This document shows positions 51,061 to 64,000 of a DNA stretch of 64,000 nt, in pieces. The notes below the pieces were generated by a model. It was not told where the DNA came from and did not search any database. It was given only the letters and a program-made list of their open reading frames with translations. Position numbers and translations under genes: made by a program. Numbering within the stretch: the first letter of the stretch is position 1; each line of letters starts with the position of its first letter. The stretch is from Saururus chinensis (taxonomy: Eukaryota > Streptophyta > Magnoliopsida > Piperales > Saururaceae), in contig CP141142.1 of assembly GCA_035235625.1 (NCBI GenBank), forward strand, positions 39,008,995 through 39,072,994, in the 5' to 3' direction.

Positions 51061-53330
51061 CCATTTTTCATATTTAAAAACTATAAATATATTATGCCCA
51101 CTACTTTTAAGTGGTTTAATTTGAAAAGAGATTGACTTATGGTCTTTTACAATAATTTTCATATTATGATTCACCACTATGATTTACTCAACATAAGATG
51201 TCATTCAAATATCAAATATCAAATATTTATTAAATTAATTTTACTAGTTATAATTGTTTACTATAATTATTACAAATTGCTACTTGGAAGATGATTTGCT
51301 CTTTCTAGCATTTCATATCCATAGGCATTTTTTTGTTGTAAAAATGTCCATCTACAATTTACATTGTATATTATCTTGAACTCACTTTGCTTCGATTTTT
51401 TCCATTTGGTTGCCTTGTCTAATTTCTCTTATCTCCTTAAGTTAGGAATTATCTTTAATCATATGTATTAAAATTTTAAATGGCTACATAGACACTTTGT
51501 GCAAAAAAACATTTGCAACCCTCAAGTTAGTTTAGATTATGTTTGATAACACAAACCCATCAGTATTTTTGTGTTTCTGATAATTAAACTCATAGAGTGT
51601 TTTTCTTTGTACAAATAAATGATTGGTGCGTTTGGAGTAGGATTGTTGAGCCAATTTTATTCTGCTCGAGGCTAAACTCAAGTTAGCTCAAATTAAAACT
51701 TGAACTTGGGCTAATAGTACCAAACACTTGCTTGGCACTTCTTGAACTAGCTTGGTTTGAGTGTTAGTTGTCTTAACTTAGAATTAGTGGTGTAGGTGGT
51801 TTATTTTGATATTTGATATATGTTGATTATAATCTTGATTATGTTACAAATCATGTTTGTATATGTTAGATTGAAAATTTTAAATGATGGTTTACTCATT
51901 GAAATAGGTTGGAATGATCAAATTTTGAACGACCAAACAAGTTTAAGTGAAATTTTGGATATGTTTTGAACATGTTTAAGTGATTTTTTTTTAAATATGG
52001 AGGGCTCTTTAAAAAAAATAGGTGATGATGTCATCATCGGGGTCAACCTAGGTTGACCCATGATTCAACCAGGTTGATCAAGCCCAACCACACTTCATGG
52101 TCAGGGTTTGGGCCAAGTTTTAAAATATTACTTTAAAGAGACACTAATGAATGATGTGCATTAATGCATGTGGTCTTACTGCTACTTACAAGACACTTTG
52201 AAGATAGTTGGCTATGATAATGTATTTACCTAATGTATGTGTTTATTTACATTTCATGTTTGATCCTCACAATTTATTTACAACAACTATAAATAACAGT
52301 AGTAATGATGTTAGTCTTTTACCTTAGTGATATTTGAATCAGTGAATAACAAATATTTATTTTGGCCTTTTTCAGCACATTTAAAAAAGTGTAATGGATA
52401 ATGATTAGCCGATTAACTTGCTAAATATTAGTAGATGGAATGGCTATATCATGTACTTAACAGAATAGTTATGGATAAAAATTTAGAAATTAGTTATGTA
52501 ATAGAATAGGTTATACTATAACTGTATCTTTCTATTCGCAACCCTATTCATTGTAAATATTAGGGAAATATTGTCACCCATAATGTTGTCTTATATCCAC
52601 TTTATTACAATAAACCTTTTTATTGATTGTGTCAACTATCAATATGAGGTTTGGGTTAGCGTTAGAGAAAGCTTAAATTAAGTAAAACTAAAATCCTCTT
52701 GGTTTTAAATAGTTAAACATGTTTATAGGTTCATTTTTTAAGATTTGAGCTTGTAGAGAAAAATAAATAAATTCTTAATAACTCCACCTGCTAGTTTATG
52801 ACCGGTGTTGTTAGATTTTGAGAGGAGGAGGCGATCAATGAGTAAAATGGGAGGATAGAGGGAGGGGAGGAGAGAGAGAGAGAGACGAGGGAGGAGCAAA
52901 AGAGGAGATGAGGAGAAGGCGACGGTGGAAGATGAGGTGAAGACGAAGTCATGTGAATTTGAGCCAGTGACAAAAATAACAAAGTTGGCTATAGAGACAA
53001 TGAAGTCAATGGTAGAGGTGGTGGAGCCGGAGGTGCTCAAAATGAGAAACAATAGTTGGTGAAGTTAAAAAGAATAAAATGGGGAAAATATATTTTAGAT
53101 AATTTATGTCATATATGTGGCCATTTAAATAAGCACAGGGTCATTTTTTGTATTATAAGAAAATGAGAGACATTTTGTATAATACATTGTCTCCTCAAGG
53201 AATGCACAAACACCATATCTAATTGGAAATAGTTGGGCATGACTTTCTCACGTTAATAACTACTTTTTCTCTCATCAAAGAGTTCATGTATGTTTCAATT
53301 AAGCATCAAAAGTCAGGGCTGGTCCGCTGA
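51061..53330. other. AT-rich region with a possible non-autonomous element
   Basis: No gene. The stretch 52010-52130 contains 'ggggtcaacctaggttgacc' and 'gggccaagttttaaaat', and 52840-53040 is purine rich with a (GA)n microsatellite. Both features recur in the 58044-59014 element, so a decayed relative may lie here; its limits are not clear. Confidence 0.4.
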
Positions 53331-53627
53331 GGATAGTTGCTAGTTCACTTGAAACATGAATAGGCGAGAGCTTGAAAACTAGTCCACTTCTCATAGAAGG
53401 TAGTTGCTAATTCCCTTCAAACATGAACAAGTGAGAACTTGAGAAAACTAGTTCACTTCTCATAGAAGGAAGTTGCTTATTCACTTCAAACATGAATAAG
53501 TGAGAGGTTGCAAACTACACTTCTCCTAGAAAGTGAGAACTGAGAGTGACTCCAATCTACCCTTTTAGAGCATCTCCAACGCAAAACTCCAATCTACCCT
53601 CTTAGAGCATCTCTAACGCAAAACTCT
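53330..53627. repeat. Tandem repeats: about 69 bp x3, then about 38 bp x2
   Basis: Units starting at about 53332, 53400 and 53469 share 'agttgct', 'ttcacttcaaacatgaa' and 'ccacttctcatagaag'. Then 'actccaatctaccct(t/c)ttagagcat' occurs twice at about 53551-53627. Confidence 0.8.
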
Positions 53628-54361
53628 ATTTCCAAATGGCGTCCTTGGGTCACTCTTTTTATCTTTTTATTTATTTTTTCCTTTGTGCTGCTCCTTTGAA
53701 ATATTGAATTTGACATATATGGTTAGTTCATAAGTTGTCAAATCGAGCCTCCTCGGCATTAACTTAATTTGACCTCTTAGAAATGGTCAAGATGCTCAAT
53801 TTAACATCTCTATTTGTCTAACCTATAAACTCCATAAATATCAAATATAATATTTGATATGAGGTACATGAGAAAAAAACATAGATGAAAGATTAGTGAA
53901 AAAATGGTGAAAAGATAATAAAATATGCCAAAAATAAAGGCCCAACTTGGGGGACTACCAGGTTGGATGCCCCCAACCCCCACCCAATTCGGCCAACCGC
54001 CAAAAAGAAGAGGGGAAAAAAAGACGCAGCCACCCCCTGCCCAACATGGCCAAAAGGGCCAACGGCCACGGTTTATGCAACCACCATTACTTGCTAGCTA
54101 ATTTGCGGGAAGTGAGTGCCCACCTTATAACGAGTTCCCACCTCACAGAGCCAATTACTTCTAACCGTTAAAAAACAAACCAAAATGACGCCTTAACAAG
54201 TTTAATAAGATCCACATTGGAGCACTGAATTTTATTATTCTTAAAGTTCCACTGACAAGTCAAAAGCAACAATCTGCCATCATTTTCAACCCCAAAATAA
54301 AACCCGTTTTCCCCGCTCAAAAGAGGGCCGCTAAGATATCTATGCACCACCACCTAACGCC

Positions 54362-56491
<2,130 letters not shown>

Positions 56492-56509
56492 GACTGATCG
56501 GATTCCTTC

Positions 56510-56666
56510 CTGCAGTCATTTCTCCACCGATTAACCCCCAAAAAATCTCAAAAAATTCGCAGAAAAAACTCCACCAGCTCAATCAGCAACAAACAGATCG
56601 ACAGAAACATGAAATCAAGCAAAAACAACTGATCAAAGCGACCAGAGATCAAGGACATGCGATCAC
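56510..56666 (-). other. Predicted 5'-UTR intron of APX
   Basis: Donor CCGAG|GTGATC and acceptor CTGCAG|GAAGG on the minus strand leave an 18-bp second leader segment before ATG 56491. A leader intron is a known feature of plant cytosolic APX genes. Confidence 0.7.
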
Positions 56667-56745
56667 CTCGGTGGCTTTTCGGTCTCAGAGAGCGAGAGAG
56701 TGTAGAACGGGGAATGGCGCGCGCAGACCACACTTCCGCCGGAGG

Positions 56746-56755
56746 GATTATAAGG
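56746..56755 (-). promoter_or_regulatory. TATA-like box of APX
   Basis: CCTTATAATC on the minus strand, about 30-40 bp upstream of the CT-rich leader (CACTCTCTCGCTCTC, near 56690-56705) where transcription would start. Confidence 0.55.
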
Positions 56756-56765
56756 GTTTTCAAGC

Positions 56766-56780
56766 GGAAGAGAAGGTTCT
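56766..56780 (-). promoter_or_regulatory. Heat-shock-element-like site upstream of APX
   Basis: Three contiguous 5-bp modules, GGAAG AGAAG GTTCT on the plus strand, that is nGAAn-nGAAn-nTTCn, about 10 bp upstream of the TATA-like box. Cytosolic APX promoters in other plants carry heat-shock elements. Two of the modules are in the same orientation, so this is an imperfect site. Confidence 0.4.
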
Positions 56781-56859
56781 GGTAATTCGCTCTCCACCGT
56801 CCGATCGAATCATTTCGACGTCCACGATCGAACGGATGCGTTCATACGGTCCACATTAG

Positions 56860-58036
56860 CCGGTAGGTGCCGTAGCTTGCTATTTTGAAAAAATAGCAAA
56901 TATTGTTATTGGCATCCCAACGGGTGGACCATTCCGACGTACTTCCAAAATAGCACGACGGGCGGTGGAAAGACGAAAATAGCCTCGTGCGACTGAATGA
57001 ATAACTTAAAATTTCATGTAATGAGGTGAAAAGAGTATGCTATTTTAGTCATTTAGGTAACGATATCTGTGTGAAAAGGGTTTCGTCCAAATGATTCCCC
57101 TGCGACTGTGCAGGGAGCATCCAATGGGGAGAAGCCGCGTGGAGAATGGATCTCGACAGGGTACAGGAGCTAAAATCCGGGGTGGAAAAGTAGGAAAGAA
57201 GGGATTGGCCAATGAGGACTTTTCCAAAAAATTGACGAGAAAGGGGAGGATTAGCACGTGCGAATTTGGACGCTAATCCGGCCAGCTTCATGCCTGTCCA
57301 CTCTGTGCAATTTATTAAAAACATAATAATAATAAGTCGTACAAGGAAATTTTTTTTTCCATCGTGACCCATGTTTAAATGTGCATCTCATTTATGGGTG
57401 TGGGATCATTGATCAACGGCTGTAAAGCGGCCTGTGAATTTATGCCGGAGGGCCTAAAGTAGACATTTTTGCCAGCGAGTGGATGGATGGGTAAGCCTAT
57501 ATTCTGCGAAGTGCATGTATTTAAATTCTATCTATCATGGCCAATTTGTGTATAATTAATGCTACTATGTCGTTCAGAATAACGGAGCATTATTTTTAAG
57601 CTGATCTTCTACCATATACACTAAAATTCTTAGGATAAAAAAGTCGCTTTGCATGCCTAGAAATGTGATTTCTTCTTATTTAGATGGTCCATGTGAAAGC
57701 CGTAAAATTTTATAGTTTACTATGTACTTTAAATGTGTGATAATTTGGTTTGATTATAATTTTTTTTATTTTAAATTTAGTTAGAAAATATTAGTATTTA
57801 GTTTAAACTACTAAATTACCATACTAATTATTGTAAATTTTCGTATATTTCCTTATATTTGGAAGTGGCCGCCACTATAATACCAACATCCATCCACGTC
57901 ATGACAGCAACTTATTAACCTTTAATGGCATCTTAAATGGGATTCGGCCTTATCACATTTACTTTAGTTCATTTCTCTAAGTGAGTTTATTTATTCCTTT
58001 ATTGGGCCCATGCAAAGCCCACTTACTCGCCCCTGA
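56860..58036. other. Intergenic sequence downstream of the APX promoter
   Basis: No gene recognised. Short GC-richer part at 57060-57290 has open frames on both strands but no domain. Confidence 0.4.
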
Positions 58037-58043
58037 TATAAAT

Positions 58044-59014
58044 CAATGTTTTAAAACACAGACTGACATTGCCACCGAATCACCAAGGATCCATACCAAG
58101 TCCTTCGGGTTACCAGGAGGAGTTGACCCGGGTGGATCACTCAAGCTCGGATGACCGGGCTGCTCTGGGTTGTGAAAAACTAAAAAAGAACTTTATCGAC
58201 CGGCTTGGGAGGAGAGGGAGGGGTGAAAAGAAAGGTCTGTGAAGCTTTGCTGAAGCTAGACAATCGACAAAGGCACAGATGGCCACCATGGTAGAGTAGG
58301 ACCCGAGCTTCTCCATCAAGATCAACACTAGAAGCCCATCTTGTACTAGCTCTCCGTGTGTAGGAAGGGCTCTTAGAGGTCAACTCTCATGCCGCAATGT
58401 CGATGCTTGTCCTCACCCACCACCACCAGCCAATAAAGCTCCAACATTCGTCCTCCAATGGCAGATTTTGTTGCAGACCTAAATCCTCCTCTACCCCTCT
58501 TGCGTATCTCTATTACAAAAAAATCGGTAGTTGGGCATTGGATGCAGTCGTTGTCGGGGAAGATGTGCAAGACAGCAAGGTTGGAGGGCAACGAAGGGGT
58601 AGAGGGAAGACGAAGGGGGGTCATGGAGGGTGAGGTAGAGGGAGGAGAAGGAGGAAGAGGAATGGATAGTGGGAGGAGGTGGAGAGGAAGTTAGGAAGAG
58701 GGAGGAGGAACAGTCGGAGCCAGGCTATCGGGGAGGAGGAGGGGAAGCTGGCCACTGGCAATACTTTGGGTTGGGTTAGGGCCAGGCTACCAGTGCATAG
58801 AGAGGGCAGCCATAATAGTGGAAGAGGAGAAAAACAAAATGGAGTTATCATCTAAGGGAGATGTGAGAGGGAAAAAGATTAGGGTTATGTGGGGGAGAGG
58901 TTGGTTATGAATTATCTACAAAGGGTTAACCCAGGTTGACCCCCAGTTGAACCCGTTTGAACCGATTCGGACACCTTTCCTTCTCAAGGTCCGGGTCAGG
59001 ATTTAAAACATAGG
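58044..59014. mobile_element. 971-bp non-autonomous element with 7-bp target duplication
   Basis: Flanked by TATAAAT at 58037-58043 and 59015-59021. Ends are CAATGTTTTAAAAC and, on the opposite strand, CCTATGTTTTAAATCC, a short terminal inverted repeat around ATGTTTTAAA. Subterminal zones carry 'gttgacccgggtgg' at the left and 'aacccaggttgacc' at the right. The interior is purine rich (58560-58700) and has no transposase. Confidence 0.7.
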
Positions 59015-59019
59015 TATAA

Positions 59020-60900
59020 ATACTCACATTGGTCATTTCTCTCATTTAGGGTGGGCTAAATTTTTTTTAAAGGGTTGAGAGTGCTCTACCTCCTCTCAAG
59101 AATGCAAGGTTTAATCCAAGGTAAATCACTCAAATCCCTTCATGTTTTCTTGTATCTTTACCTTCAATCTCTTGTTCTACTTCTCTTAAATTGGATTCTA
59201 TGTCTTATTATCCTCAAGTTCATTCTTTTACCCATGTTTTGAAACCTTAGATCTTTGATTCTTATTTCTATTTTTGTGATTTATGTTTTGGGCAAAAGAG
59301 AATGATAAATATATCTTCTATTAGTTATTTTGAATCTCTATTTGATAAAAAGGTGAGATTATTATTTAGGACTAATGTGACCTAATTTGATGGGTAGGGA
59401 TTCGTTGAGCTTGGGAGGAGATTAAAGGGTCTACCAACTAGTTTGAGTAAAGGAGGTTTTGTTTGATAAGGTATTACTTCCATTAACATCGTGATTGTGG
59501 GTGGATTCATGTTCTTAAAGTTTATGGATGTGTGAGTTTAAATCTTCTTAAATAGGTGTTTTGACATAAATATGCATGAGTTATGTTAGATCTATAATGT
59601 CTAATGTTAAGATGGTGATTACTTGAAATTTCATGAATTTTTATGGAATTTTAGGGAGTTTTGATATGGATTCAGATCAATTTCATGTGTAAGAAAATAA
59701 CAGTTTTGTGTTTTTGGGTCCACTGATCGATTGCTCATGCAGGCCGATCGATTTGCTAAACAACAAATTTAAACTTCGGGTAGACTACTTGATTGCCTTG
59801 TCGGGCCAATCAATCGCCTAGGAGGGCTGATCGATTGGCAAAACGGCAAAAGGATTGTCTCCAGTTCCTTTGTGCCCGATCGATCGACCTTAAGGGGCAA
59901 ATAATCAGCTAAGTAGAAATTGACTATATGTTTATTTATAAGCCAAATTTTAATAGTTTATTCATGTCTCTTATATGACTAGTAGAGCATTATCATGTTG
60001 AAGTATAAATGCTTGCACTCCATGCATTTTAGACTATTTATGAGTATGATCACATATGTCTATACACTCTTATGCTTATATGACATTGTTATCTACGTAT
60101 GAACCATGTCTTATGCATGATTGGGTTGTTTAGTAATATGACTACTTATGCTTACATGTACTTAGCATTGCTTACGTATGAATCATGTCTCATACATTAT
60201 GAAAATAGTTTGTTAAACCATATTTAACCATGATTAGTCATTCTATAGTTTTTAAATTAGTCGTATCAGGAATTTGAATGAATTAGTTTTACATTTGAAA
60301 GGGTGTGGTTTTATATCCGAAAGGGCAGGCTTTTATGTTCGAAAGGGTGGGTTCCTCCCCGGGTTGAGAAAAACAAAATGTTATAATGTGAATTCTTATT
60401 AAGACTTCTGGAGTAAGCTCCAAGATGGTTTGTCCGCTTGAACCGGATAACCAAGGGCACTTTCAATTTATAGGATTTGCAAATTGCTTTTGGTATCTCC
60501 GACTTAGAAATACCGGGTAAGTAGGTATTTAGTACTTCGAGTACCAGGATTTTTCTATTGATGATTTATGAATTAATACTTACACAGGCTTTATGTATAG
60601 ATTATGATGCTTACTTACACAGGTTTTGTATATGGATTATGATGTTTAATTATTTAGGTTTTGTGTATAAATTATGATGCTTAATTAGACAGGTTTTGTG
60701 TATGGATTATGATTCTTAATCACACAGGTTTTGTATATGGATTATAATACTTATTTCCACAAGTCATGCATGGATCATAACACTTGATTATGTAAGATGT
60801 GTATGGATTATGACACTTGAATGCACAGGTTGCGTGTGTGGATTATGATGTATGGATGAGATATTTTTGGGGTATCCATTGGGGATCCTATGTGTGGTTG
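59020..60900 (+). mobile_element. Old Ty3-gypsy-like LTR, copy A
   Basis: Directly homologous to 62100-64000: the 'tttcatgaattttta' region at 59630, a spacer of GGCCGATCGAT-like words at 59720-59890, the 'cttatgcttatatgac' region at 60070, 'accatgattagtcattctat' at 60228 and 'cccgggttgagaaaaa' at 60357. It lacks gag and pol. Confidence 0.6.
60580..60860. repeat. About 36-bp tandem repeat, eight copies
   Basis: Units of CACAGGTTTTGTGTATGG followed by 'attatgatgcttaatta' start near 60583, 60616, 60654, 60690, 60724, 60761, 60798 and 60826, increasingly diverged to the right. Related units are seen inverted at 44520-44860. Confidence 0.85.
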
Positions 60901-62090
60901 TGTCATGTAGGTGGTTAGGATGTTTTATTTTGCGAGCATGGAGGTGATTAGGCAGACATGAATGGGGGGATAGTTCATATATGTCTGGGATAGACTTTAG
61001 TTGGGGTATATTATAACTATGCGGCTTAATTATGTTGTGAGAGAGCCTTATTTTGATGGCATAGACTTGTTTATTGCTTTTTTTAGACTTGAGACTATTA
61101 TGTTTTTATAAGCTCATTAAACACATGGAGTCTACTTGAAACCACTCAACTCTAATTATATCATAATCTTCAAATGAACGCACAATTAAGAAAAATTCAT
61201 CATTAAATATGTGTGCTCATCAGAATGGACAACTGCAACATGAACCATAAAATCCTAACATGACTTCAATGCAACATGAAGTACCTTTGATACACTCATT
61301 ATCAAACATATTCTCATGCATGTAACACATAGAATTATTATCAACTATGCAATGCGAGCATGATTTGCAAATATATATTCATGAGGTTCTCATGCTAAAC
61401 ATCCCAAATCAATTTGTATAAATGATTTAGATCATAAGCATAATTTAATCATAACAAATGTCAAGAATGAAAATTAATTCCCAACAATCATACTCGCCCG
61501 CTCCCTAACCGAGTATTTATGAGATCTCAACATGATTTTAGTTAGCATAGGATTATTTATTTTCCAATTATATATTTGAGGCTTTAATTCATATTACTAT
61601 GTAGTATGAGTTTATTACGCCTCCCAAGGTAAAGAGTTCAATACACAACCTTAATTCTCTTTGAGGGTATTTTGGTTATTTTATGTTCTTAAAGCCTCTT
61701 AGTGATTGTAAGATGTCTAACTTTAACCTGGTTTAATTTCTATTTAATTATGTGATATTGTGTGGTTTTGCTTAAATTGATGGTTTGACTTGATTTTAGG
61801 GTTAAAGGTTAGTAATTATGGTTTAACAAAGTTTATTTTTATTTTTATAAGTTTTAATATCAAACTTGATTTATCTAATTTTAATGAATTTTATGTGATT
61901 TTACTATAATTTTTTTTTACATTAAGGGTGTGGGCATGGGTCCCACGTCCACGATTGGATGGCATGTGACCCACATGACCCTAAACTTTAATTATTTTAT
62001 ATAAGTTTTGAAATAATTAAACTTTTTTTAGCCTTAAAATAACCCTAATTAGCCACTTAGGGCATTTTATTCCTATTTTGCAACCTAACA
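60901..62090. other. AT-rich sequence between two LTR copies
   Basis: No coding domain. A polypurine/PBS pair is not evident, so this is not clearly the internal part of one element. Confidence 0.4.
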
Positions 62091-64000
62091 GTTTGTAAAC
62101 ATAGCCCAACTATATACTATTTAAGTAAAAAACCTAGCCACTTGCCCATTTGGAGAAGGGCTATGCAAGGAAGAAGGAGGTGTTTTACCCTCATTCCCCA
62201 AAGAGGAAAAACAGATTAAGGTGTTATCTACCCCTAATCACCCATAGTCTTTGGATTTTGCTCTTAGTCCTTCTTATATTCAAGTCCCCCAATTTGATTC
62301 TTAATTCCTTCCACAAAAAATATTACCTTTAATTTTGATTTCAAACCCTAAATAGGTGATTTTTGTTTTTAACTAAAGGAAATCATAGATCTGCCTATTT
62401 TCAATTAGATTTGAGCTTATTAATAATTTTTAATTAAGTTTAATAAAACCTTAACTTTTGGGTAAAATTTCTTAAGGATTGGAACTTCTTTGTAGATCCA
62501 AAAGCTTCATAGAGGTAAAGGGTTTTCTTTCTAAGGGTTTTTTTTCTAGAAATGTCATTATTGTGGGTTTTTTTGAGTTTTTTATTCATCTTTATGGGTA
62601 ATGAGGATTTATTCAAAACATATGATTTGTAATTATTTTTTATATTTAAGCATGAAAAATATTAAATCTATCATATTTTAAGCTTCTGTAATGATTATAT
62701 AAAGTTTCATGAATTTATAGTAATTTTTATTGATTTTTAAAGGAATTTCGGTTCGATTTCGTGAGGAAGAAGACAACTTTTTTTTACAGCTCTATCTTAA
62801 ACGTTAGATTTCTAGTGGGCCGATCTAATGGCCAGCTACTCAAACGGGATGATAAGTCGTTCAAATGGCCCGCCATTCAAATAGGCTCCAGGCCGTTCAA
62901 ACAACCCAAATAGTTCTCTATTTTGAATTCACAACCATGCTTCAAATACTTTTACTTTGAGTTTTTCTCTCAAAATTTTTCTAGGAATATAATAACATGT
63001 TTAGATTATATTCCTAATTATTCATATTTTTTAGAATAATATGTATTTATTATATTGTTTAGAATACATGTTATATAGTAAAATAACTCTCTATTTCCGT
63101 GTTTAGAAGCATGTTTAGGGATGAAAACATATGATTTTTGGTACCTTCTTTTTATGATGGATTGATATATGTGTTATGAGTATGATGTAAAAACTGCAAG
63201 TTGTTTAGAGCACAATAAGTCATTGGCATAGTCATAAATTTGAAGGTCGATGATTCTGGATGAATTGTGTAGTCACATTAATTAAATCATGCAAATTATT
63301 TTTTTATACTTATTTTCATATGATATTCATTTATATGTTAACTAAGCCTACGATGTAGAACCCTATAAATTTTCACATTGATTGGAGTTTATTTGCTATT
63401 TTCCCTAAAATGTACAAGTTATATATTGTGATTATACTAAAACATCTACTTAAGGTAGTATGGGATAAATGGTATGCGCATAATTTTAAGTGAGATTTTG
63501 ATGTTTTCATCATATTTACTCCATGGTTCCATTAGATTATGACTAGGATGAATTATGAATATTCGCACATGTCACTTTAATTATATATGAACCATGTTCT
63601 ACACATTTTAGCTCATATATGAACACGACCATGTATGTATATTTTTACTCATGCTTATATGATTTTATTTGTAACAAATGAACGACATTTTATGCATATT
63701 AGGACTAATTAGAGTATGTTTACCTATGCTTGCATTTATTAAATATTGCTCATGTATGTATTATATCGCATGCATCATGAAAATGACTTATGAGCGAAGA
63801 TTATTCATGTTTAACCGTGATTAATCGGTTGGATGCTGTAGTTTTTTTAATTAGTCACATCAGAGGTTTATCGAATCGATTTTATATTCAAGAGGACGGG
63901 GTTTTACATTTCTTTGAGGATGAGTTGCATCCCCTGGCAAGAAGAACGAAATGCTATAATAAGTTATTTGATAAGTTATCTGGACCCTGAGAATCTACGA
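62091..64000 (+). mobile_element. Old Ty3-gypsy-like LTR, copy B, runs off the window
   Basis: Carries a TATA-like 'ctatatactatttaag' at about 62108 and, at 62820-62905, a spacer of repeated CGTTCAAA(T/C) words where copy A has CGATCGAT words. The part 63070-64000 is the same as the inverted copy at 49913-51060. The right end is outside the window. Confidence 0.65.

Overview
This is a piece of a flowering-plant nuclear chromosome. It holds three ordinary spliced genes, all on the minus strand, in a much larger background of retrotransposons. The evidence is GT-AG introns, a plant-type TEY MAP kinase, a cytosolic ascorbate peroxidase with its usual 5'-leader intron, Ty1-copia, Ty3-gypsy and LINE remnants, and many long LTR fragments. 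The sequence does not fix the species. I see no rRNA, tRNA, CRISPR array or bacterial operon.

Layout: 1-9430 is a rearranged block of a giant-LTR family (read on the minus strand), interrupted by an 880-bp repeat that recurs at 15383-16267. 9431-17000 is AT-rich sequence with LINE and satellite-like relics. 17041-19682 is a complete six-exon MAP kinase of the MPK3/MPK6 type (383 aa). 19700-23603 is intergenic. 23604-29141 is a dead Ty1-copia element with both LTRs, PBS, PPT and a perfect 5-bp target duplication; a 744-bp element with terminal inverted repeats sits inside its gag. 29399-34511 is a seven-exon DUF155/RMD1-family gene (388 aa, RRG/RRL type) with a 437-bp perfect-looking foldback in its large intron. 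35501-36550 is a broken coding remnant that I read, tentatively, as an endogenous partitivirus-like coat protein. 37270-38720 holds LINE and gypsy gag remnants. 39544-43257 and 44867-49907 are two very large solo LTRs (3.7 and 5.0 kb), each with a perfect 5-bp target duplication; the second is nested inside an older LTR whose halves lie at about 43950-44866 and 49908-51060. 54362-56491 is a complete nine-exon cytosolic ascorbate peroxidase (251 aa) with a 5'-UTR intron, a TATA-like box and a heat-shock-element-like site. 58044-59014 is a 971-bp non-autonomous element with a 7-bp target duplication. 59020-64000 holds two direct copies of the same old LTR family seen inverted at 50 kb.

Exon coordinates of the three genes were set by splice consensus, by continuity of reading phase and by family conservation; in each case the summed exon length is an exact multiple of three. 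The genes are individually housekeeping or stress related (kinase signalling, mitochondrial/organellar DUF155 protein, peroxide removal), and nothing shows that they act as a linked system. The most unusual items are the virus-like coat-protein remnant, the giant solo LTRs with their variable internal tandem arrays, and the intronic hairpin.
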